A stretch of 64,000 bases of DNA from the NCBI GenBank assembly GCA_964411125.1, contig CAYPJU010000011.1, positions 1-64,000 on the forward strand, in the 5' to 3' direction. The stretch comes from JBFIHF01 sp964411125 (lineage in GTDB: Bacteria; Myxococcota_A; Bradymonadia; Bradymonadales; Bradymonadaceae). Position numbers and translations under genes: made by a program. Shown here piece by piece: positions 60,095-64,000 of this stretch. The notes under the pieces are model-generated. The model searched no databases. It was not told the origin of the DNA and worked only from the letters and a program-made list of their open reading frames with translations. The first letter of the stretch is position 1. Each line of letters starts with the position of its first letter.

Positions 60095-60559
60095 TTACTG
60101 CTTCTTTTGCTTGGTGCCGATCAAATACGACTGGCCAGCATCGACCAGAAACCGGCGCCGAATCGCTTCGCGCCCCAGTAGCATTCGAAAGCCCATCGTG
60201 TCGCGTCGAGCGAGCGTGAGCTCGACGGACCACTGGAAGTCGCCGAGCCGGATATCGGTGACGATCACGGGGCGCCGCTGCGCGACTCCGCTCGAACTCC
60301 GGACCATGCGGTAGTCCAGAATCTTCGCTTCCGTGTGGACGACTTCGGCGCTGTCGCGCTGCGTGGGGTGCACGGAGAAGCTCACCCACGGGGCGCCGTC
60401 GCGCTCGAACTCCTTCACGCCAAACGCGTGCAGCGAGGACGAGCGCGCACCGGTATCGACCTTCGCCTTGACGCGAGCGAGCTCCAACTGAGGGAGCGAG
60501 ACCCATTCCCGCCATCCAATGACGGGGAGCGGCCCCTTCGGTCTTTTGGGCTTCTTCAC
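60095..60559 (-). CDS. rimB: RimB-like retropepsin-type aspartic protease
   Basis: A 154-residue protein of the DUF785/PF05618 family. The catalytic-type motif KVDTGARSSSLHA (about 31-43) and the later GFRMLLGREAIRR (LLGR segment) are those of single-lobe retroviral-like aspartic proteases. In Pseudomonas the rimB gene sits with rimK, and RimB cleaves the glutamate tails that RimK builds on S6. The same pairing here (rimB-rimK, 36 bp) supports that role. I chose the GTG at 60559 (AGG 6 nt upstream); the upstream open frame is unlikely to be coding. Confidence 0.83.
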   Translation of the reverse strand: MKKPKRPKGPLPVIGWREWVSLPQLELARVKAKVDTGARSSSLHAFGVKEFERDGAPWVSFSVHPTQRDSAEVVHTEAKILDYRMVRSSSGVAQRRPVIVTDIRLGDFQWSVELTLARRDTMGFRMLLGREAIRRRFLVDAGQSYLIGTKQKKQ

Positions 60560-61109
60560 GATACCTACCCGGGGTTCCCACGCCGCTTGTAAACGACGCT
60601 CGGGGTTCCACCAAGACGAAAACTGTCCTGGCGCCAGCGCCGTCATCCGACATCCACCCCGGCGCGGAACATTCCCAGCGGGGAGGAGCTTCGGCACCGG
60701 GAGCAGCCGATGTCTCGGCAAGCACACTCGCATCGACCGCATGCAGACTGCCTCAACCCGGCCTCATCGACAAACTTCGCAACCTCGCCCCGTCGAAGCA
60801 ATGTGTCGCGCTCGCCGAATACAGCTTCGCCCGTCGACGGCATTCCCCAGCGCGGCAGACGACGATCCGTGGCTCAAATTACTGGATTTCCAGGGCTTTG
60901 TTATCGGTCGCTTCCCGCCCTGCTCGCGAGCGGGAGGAACGCCGAGTAGCGCGACATCGACGCGGAGAGCAGATGGGCTGGCGCTGCGGCCCCTTCCCCC
61001 ATCTGCAATGCCGGTTCTCGGGGGAGGGGAGGGCGCGCTTCGGTGTCCGGCGGGACGACGACTACGGGGAGTGCTCCAGCGAGTGCGGTCTATCCGACGG
61101 GGTGAGAGA
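60560..61109. other. Intergenic region without a supported gene
   Basis: 550 bp between rimB and the end of the TPR gene. Short open frames exist in several frames, but none has a good SD or a recognisable product. No tRNA, repeat array or clear terminator was seen; it may hold the rimB promoter. Confidence 0.5.
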
Positions 61110-62555
61110 TCACTTGTTGCCGTCGGGGTCGAGAGGATTCTGTCCGGCCTTCACCATCTTGTAGAAGAGCCGCATCTGCGCTTCGAGCTCCTCCTCGGAA
61201 AGGTTGGAAGGATCGAAATTCTCGAGCTGCTCAGGATCGATGTCCCCCATGTTCTGCAGCATGCTCGGCGGCACGGTCTTCAGCAGCGCGGGCGCGTTCT
61301 TCATCGCCATCTTCATGATCGGTTTGAACGCGGGCCGAATGTTGCCCTCGTCGTCGAAGACCTGCCCGAGCATCTTCATCGGGTCCATGCCGAACGGCCC
61401 GGGACCTCCGAGCCCGCCGAGTCCGCCGAGTCCGCCGAGCCCGCCGAACGGGTTCCCACCGGCGCCCGCCTGCTGTTGCGGCTCGGGCTGGGGCTGGTGT
61501 TCGACCTGGGTAGCCGGCTGAAAGATCGACGTGTCGGCGATGTCATAGCAGGGCCCCAGAAGGAAGAGGAGCAACTCGGTCGGTTCTCCTCCCGCGCGCT
61601 CGAGGTCCTCCTGCGCCTTCTCCGACTCCCCGCGCGCCTGTAGCGCCGCGTATCGAACCATGTAGGCGTCCGGCAGGCTGGGGTCCAACTTCACGGCGCG
61701 GTCTGCCGCCTTCAAGGCCAGGGCGGTGTTGTCTTGCGCCAGTTGGATCGTCGCGAGCATCACGAACGCGAAAGCCTCGTCGGGGTACGCGTTCGAGGCG
61801 AGCATCGCGTCTTTTCGGGCACCTTCGAGGTTGCCCGCGAACATGCGGAGCTGGCTCCGCAGAAGCAGGGCCTCCAGCGCAGCGTCGTCCTCGTCCAGGG
61901 CGCTCTCCAGGATCGCGAGCGCCTTCTGCGGATCACCCACCGCGGTCATGATGCGCGCATGGAAGAGTGCATAGTCGGGATCGCCGGCGTCGATCTCCCG
62001 CGCCTTTTCGATGTCGCGGACGGCGGATTTCACCGTCCCGACATAGATCCCGATCTCCGCGCGGGTGGCGTAGGCCCCCGCCGCTTCCGGATCGAGCTGG
62101 ATCACCCGAGACAGGTCGGTCCGGGCGAGGTCCCACTCCTCAAGCTCGACGTTGACGAGTGCGCGGCCCGTGAGGGTCGCGACGCGGTCGGCGTCGAGAT
62201 CGACCGCCTTGTCGAACTGCGCCAGCGCCTGGTCGTAGTCCTCCATGTGGTACATCGCCCAACCGGCGATCGAATGGACGGCGGCGTCGTACCAGCCGGC
62301 GTTCATCGCCTTCTGCGCCCACTCCCACGCCTCTTCGTCCTCCTCGAGGTCGAGGAGCAGCTCGGCACGTCGGCCGAAGAGCGCCCCACGCAGCGGTCGA
62401 TACTCGTCGTCGTCCGGCACCGTGCCCAGGATCGCGTCGAGCCGCGCGAGCCCCTGGTGGTAGAGGTCGTCGGCGAGGAACTGCTCGAGCTCACCGTTGA
62501 TGTAGTCGAGCTGCTGCTGAAGCTCGGGCGACAGTTCTGTGGTCTTGGTCGTCAT
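61110..62555 (-). CDS. TPR-repeat protein
   Basis: A 481-residue protein from the ATG at 62555. Residues of about 12-320 form roughly eight TPR units with typical pairs such as AVHSIAGWAMYHMEDYDQALAQFDKAVDLDAD and ALVNVELEEWDLARTDLSRVIQLDPE. A Pro/Gln linker and a glycine-leucine run (GGLGG repeated) follow, then a helical tail with NAPALLKTVPPSMLQNM. TPR superhelices bind partner proteins; the tail resembles Sti1/Hop-type or SRP-like helix bundles only loosely. No signal peptide, so it should be cytoplasmic. Partner and role are unknown. The SD is poor. Confidence 0.85.
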   Translation of the reverse strand: MTTKTTELSPELQQQLDYINGELEQFLADDLYHQGLARLDAILGTVPDDDEYRPLRGALFGRRAELLLDLEEDEEAWEWAQKAMNAGWYDAAVHSIAGWAMYHMEDYDQALAQFDKAVDLDADRVATLTGRALVNVELEEWDLARTDLSRVIQLDPEAAGAYATRAEIGIYVGTVKSAVRDIEKAREIDAGDPDYALFHARIMTAVGDPQKALAILESALDEDDAALEALLLRSQLRMFAGNLEGARKDAMLASNAYPDEAFAFVMLATIQLAQDNTALALKAADRAVKLDPSLPDAYMVRYAALQARGESEKAQEDLERAGGEPTELLLFLLGPCYDIADTSIFQPATQVEHQPQPEPQQQAGAGGNPFGGLGGLGGLGGLGGPGPFGMDPMKMLGQVFDDEGNIRPAFKPIMKMAMKNAPALLKTVPPSMLQNMGDIDPEQLENFDPSNLSEEELEAQMRLFYKMVKAGQNPLDPDGNK

Positions 62556-62716
62556 AGGTGGCAACGATTATCAGCAACCGCGGCCCCGCGACAAGCTCGC
62601 GTCGCCCGGGGGCTGCGTTCCGTCCCGCGCGGCCGAAGTCCGAGCGGCAGCCCCCCTTCCCATCGGATGCGGTGGTCGCCGCTCGGCGCCTCGTCGAGCC
62701 GAGGTGCGCTCGCGGC

Positions 62717-63886
62717 TCACGGCTTGATCAACACCTTGATGCAATCGTCTTTCTTCTCGTCGAACATCGCGTAGGCGTCGGGAGCTTCGTCGAGGCCGAT
62801 CGTGTGGGTGATGACGAAGGAGGGATCGATCTTGCCCTCCACGATCATGCCCAGGAGCGGCTCGAGGTACCGCTGCACGTGTGTCTGGCCCATCTTGAAG
62901 GTCAGCGCCTTGTTCATGGCGGGGCCGAAGGGGATCTCGAGCTCGTCGATGTAGACCCCCGGGACGGACACCGTTCCTCCCTTTCGGCAGGCCTGGATGG
63001 CCGACGCCAGGGCGTGAGGCCGATTGGCCTGAAGGTGCAAGGTCTCCAGCGCTTTGTCGACCACCCGCTTCGCAGGTTGCGAGGCGTGGGCTTCTGCGCC
63101 GACGGCGTCGATGCAGCGATCGGGACCGCGACCATCGGTCATGTCGATCAATTTCTCGACGACGTCCCCCTCCATGAAATCGATGGTCTCGGCGTTTCCG
63201 TGCGTGCGCGCCATTTCGAGGCGCTCGGGCACCGTGTCGATCGCGATGACGCGTCCCGCCCCGAGCATCCATGCCGATTGGATTGTGAATTGCGCCACGG
63301 GGCCACAGCCCCACACCGCGACCGTGTCTCCCTTCTCGATCTCCGCGTTCTCGGCGGCCATGAAGCCGGTGGGGAAGATGTCGGAGAGGAACACCACCTG
63401 CTCGTCCGTGAGTCCGTCGGGGACCGCAATCGGTCCGACGTTGGCGTACGGCACGCGCAGGTACTCCGCTTGCCCGCCGTCGAAGCCCCCCAGCAGGTGC
63501 GAGTATCCGAAGAGGCCCGCGGGCGAATGCCCCATCTCTTCAGCCGCTTTCTCCGCGTTGGGGTTCGACTCGTCGCATAGGGAGTAGAGGGTACGGTCGC
63601 AGTACCAGCAGTGGCCGCAACTGATCGTGAACGGCACCACGACCCGGTCGCCCTTCTGAAACCTGGTGACCGCGGAACCGACCTCCTCGACGACCCCCAT
63701 CGGCTCGTGTCCGATCACGTCACCCGCCTTCATTCCGGGCATCATCCCCGCATAGAGGTGCAGATCGGAGCCGCAGATTCCGGTCGCCGTGACCTTAATG
63801 ATGATGTCGTCGTCGTTTTGTAGTTTCGGGTCGGGGACGTTGTCGACCCGCATGTCGTGTCGTCCGTGCCAGCAAACAGCTTTCAT
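62717..63886 (-). CDS. Zinc-dependent alcohol dehydrogenase (glutathione-independent formaldehyde dehydrogenase-like)
   Basis: A 389-residue medium-chain dehydrogenase. Catalytic zinc ligands are Cys38 (TGICGSDLHLY) and His63-Glu64 (GHEPMGVV). The structural zinc loop has SCGHCWYCDRTLYSLCDE. The NAD(P) fold is VAVWGCGPVAQFTIQ. FGYSHLLGGFDGGQAEYLRVPYANVGP and the length near 390 fit the subgroup related to formaldehyde dehydrogenase or threonine-dehydrogenase-like enzymes, which act on small alcohols or aldehydes. The ATG at 63886 begins MKAVCWHG, typical of the subgroup; the open frame upstream is rejected. The true substrate is not fixed by sequence. Confidence 0.93.
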   Translation of the reverse strand: MKAVCWHGRHDMRVDNVPDPKLQNDDDIIIKVTATGICGSDLHLYAGMMPGMKAGDVIGHEPMGVVEEVGSAVTRFQKGDRVVVPFTISCGHCWYCDRTLYSLCDESNPNAEKAAEEMGHSPAGLFGYSHLLGGFDGGQAEYLRVPYANVGPIAVPDGLTDEQVVFLSDIFPTGFMAAENAEIEKGDTVAVWGCGPVAQFTIQSAWMLGAGRVIAIDTVPERLEMARTHGNAETIDFMEGDVVEKLIDMTDGRGPDRCIDAVGAEAHASQPAKRVVDKALETLHLQANRPHALASAIQACRKGGTVSVPGVYIDELEIPFGPAMNKALTFKMGQTHVQRYLEPLLGMIVEGKIDPSFVITHTIGLDEAPDAYAMFDEKKDDCIKVLIKP

Positions 63887-64000
63887 TCGTCTTCTCTCGG
63901 TAAGGGGAAGCGTGCATCGGTCCGAGAGTAAGGAGCAATCTCCGGTCACCAACCGGATTGCCTCATCGCGAGCGGGTGGCGCTGACACAGCTCGGGTGGA

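Noticed and set aside
60519..61643. Open frame of 374 codons across rimB, the intergenic region and the TPR gene
   Set aside because: It is antisense to both genes and has no SD, domain or plausible start.
1..64000. tRNA, rRNA, insertion sequence or prophage
   Set aside because: I looked for these on both strands and found no cloverleaf, ribosomal core, transposase or integrase motif; by eye only, so a covariance-model scan would be decisive.

Overview
The window reads as a chromosomal piece of a high-GC myxobacterium-like organism (Myxococcota; an inference). The pointers are six Hanks-type kinase genes in 64 kb, a CdnL/CarD-type regulator, many lipoproteins, a C-terminus resembling the MYXO-CTERM sorting tag, frequent GTG/TTG starts and carotenoid genes. 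I see no rRNA, tRNA, CRISPR array, transposase or prophage. Two 100-N assembly gaps (4736-4835 and 58357-58456) both sit in tandem repeats.

Layout. 1-8.0 kb: a partial repeat lipoprotein, a FemAB/GNAT-like protein, a large periplasmic C-terminal processing protease, a block of 22-bp palindromic repeats between two convergent genes, and a large lipoprotein. 8.0-13.9 kb: clpP, crtI-crtB and a lipoprotein GH31 glycosidase. 13.9-22.1 kb: a receptor kinase, a Zn/Cd-type P-ATPase with an ArsR/SmtB-like operator, cdnL and a hybrid histidine kinase. 22.2-33.6 kb: a FabV-like reductase fused to a possible hotdog domain followed by hutF, then gyrB with two small followers, an FAH-family enzyme, a PEGA membrane protein and an L,D-transpeptidase. 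33.8-41.3 kb: a propeller lipoprotein, a kinase with a propeller tail, a secreted PLD-like lipoprotein and a Cys-rich membrane protein. 41.3-43.7 kb: a translationally coupled kynurenine-branch operon (HAO, ACMSD, cyclase/formamidase). 43.7-51.5 kb: a kinase cluster. 51.5-58.5 kb: a stress protein, a LytS/LytR pair behind a J-domain gene, hpd with a divergent LysR gene, and an ABC-2 permease cut by a gap. 58.8-64 kb: rimB-rimK, a TPR protein and a zinc alcohol dehydrogenase.

The most notable signal is a family of four receptor-like proteins (13961-15940, and the tandem genes at 43746-45827, 45870-47936 and 47963-49978). Each has an N-terminal kinase domain, one membrane helix and an exported domain resembling LpqC/PHB-depolymerase esterases. 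In all four the nucleophile serine of the GxSxG motif is Gly, so the exported domain looks like a catalytically dead binding domain. In the first gene of the tandem cluster the kinase domain is also dead by motif: HRD is HRN, DFG is NFG and the glycine loop is gone. This suggests a sensory system built from a pseudokinase and two active kinases with pseudo-esterase ectodomains.
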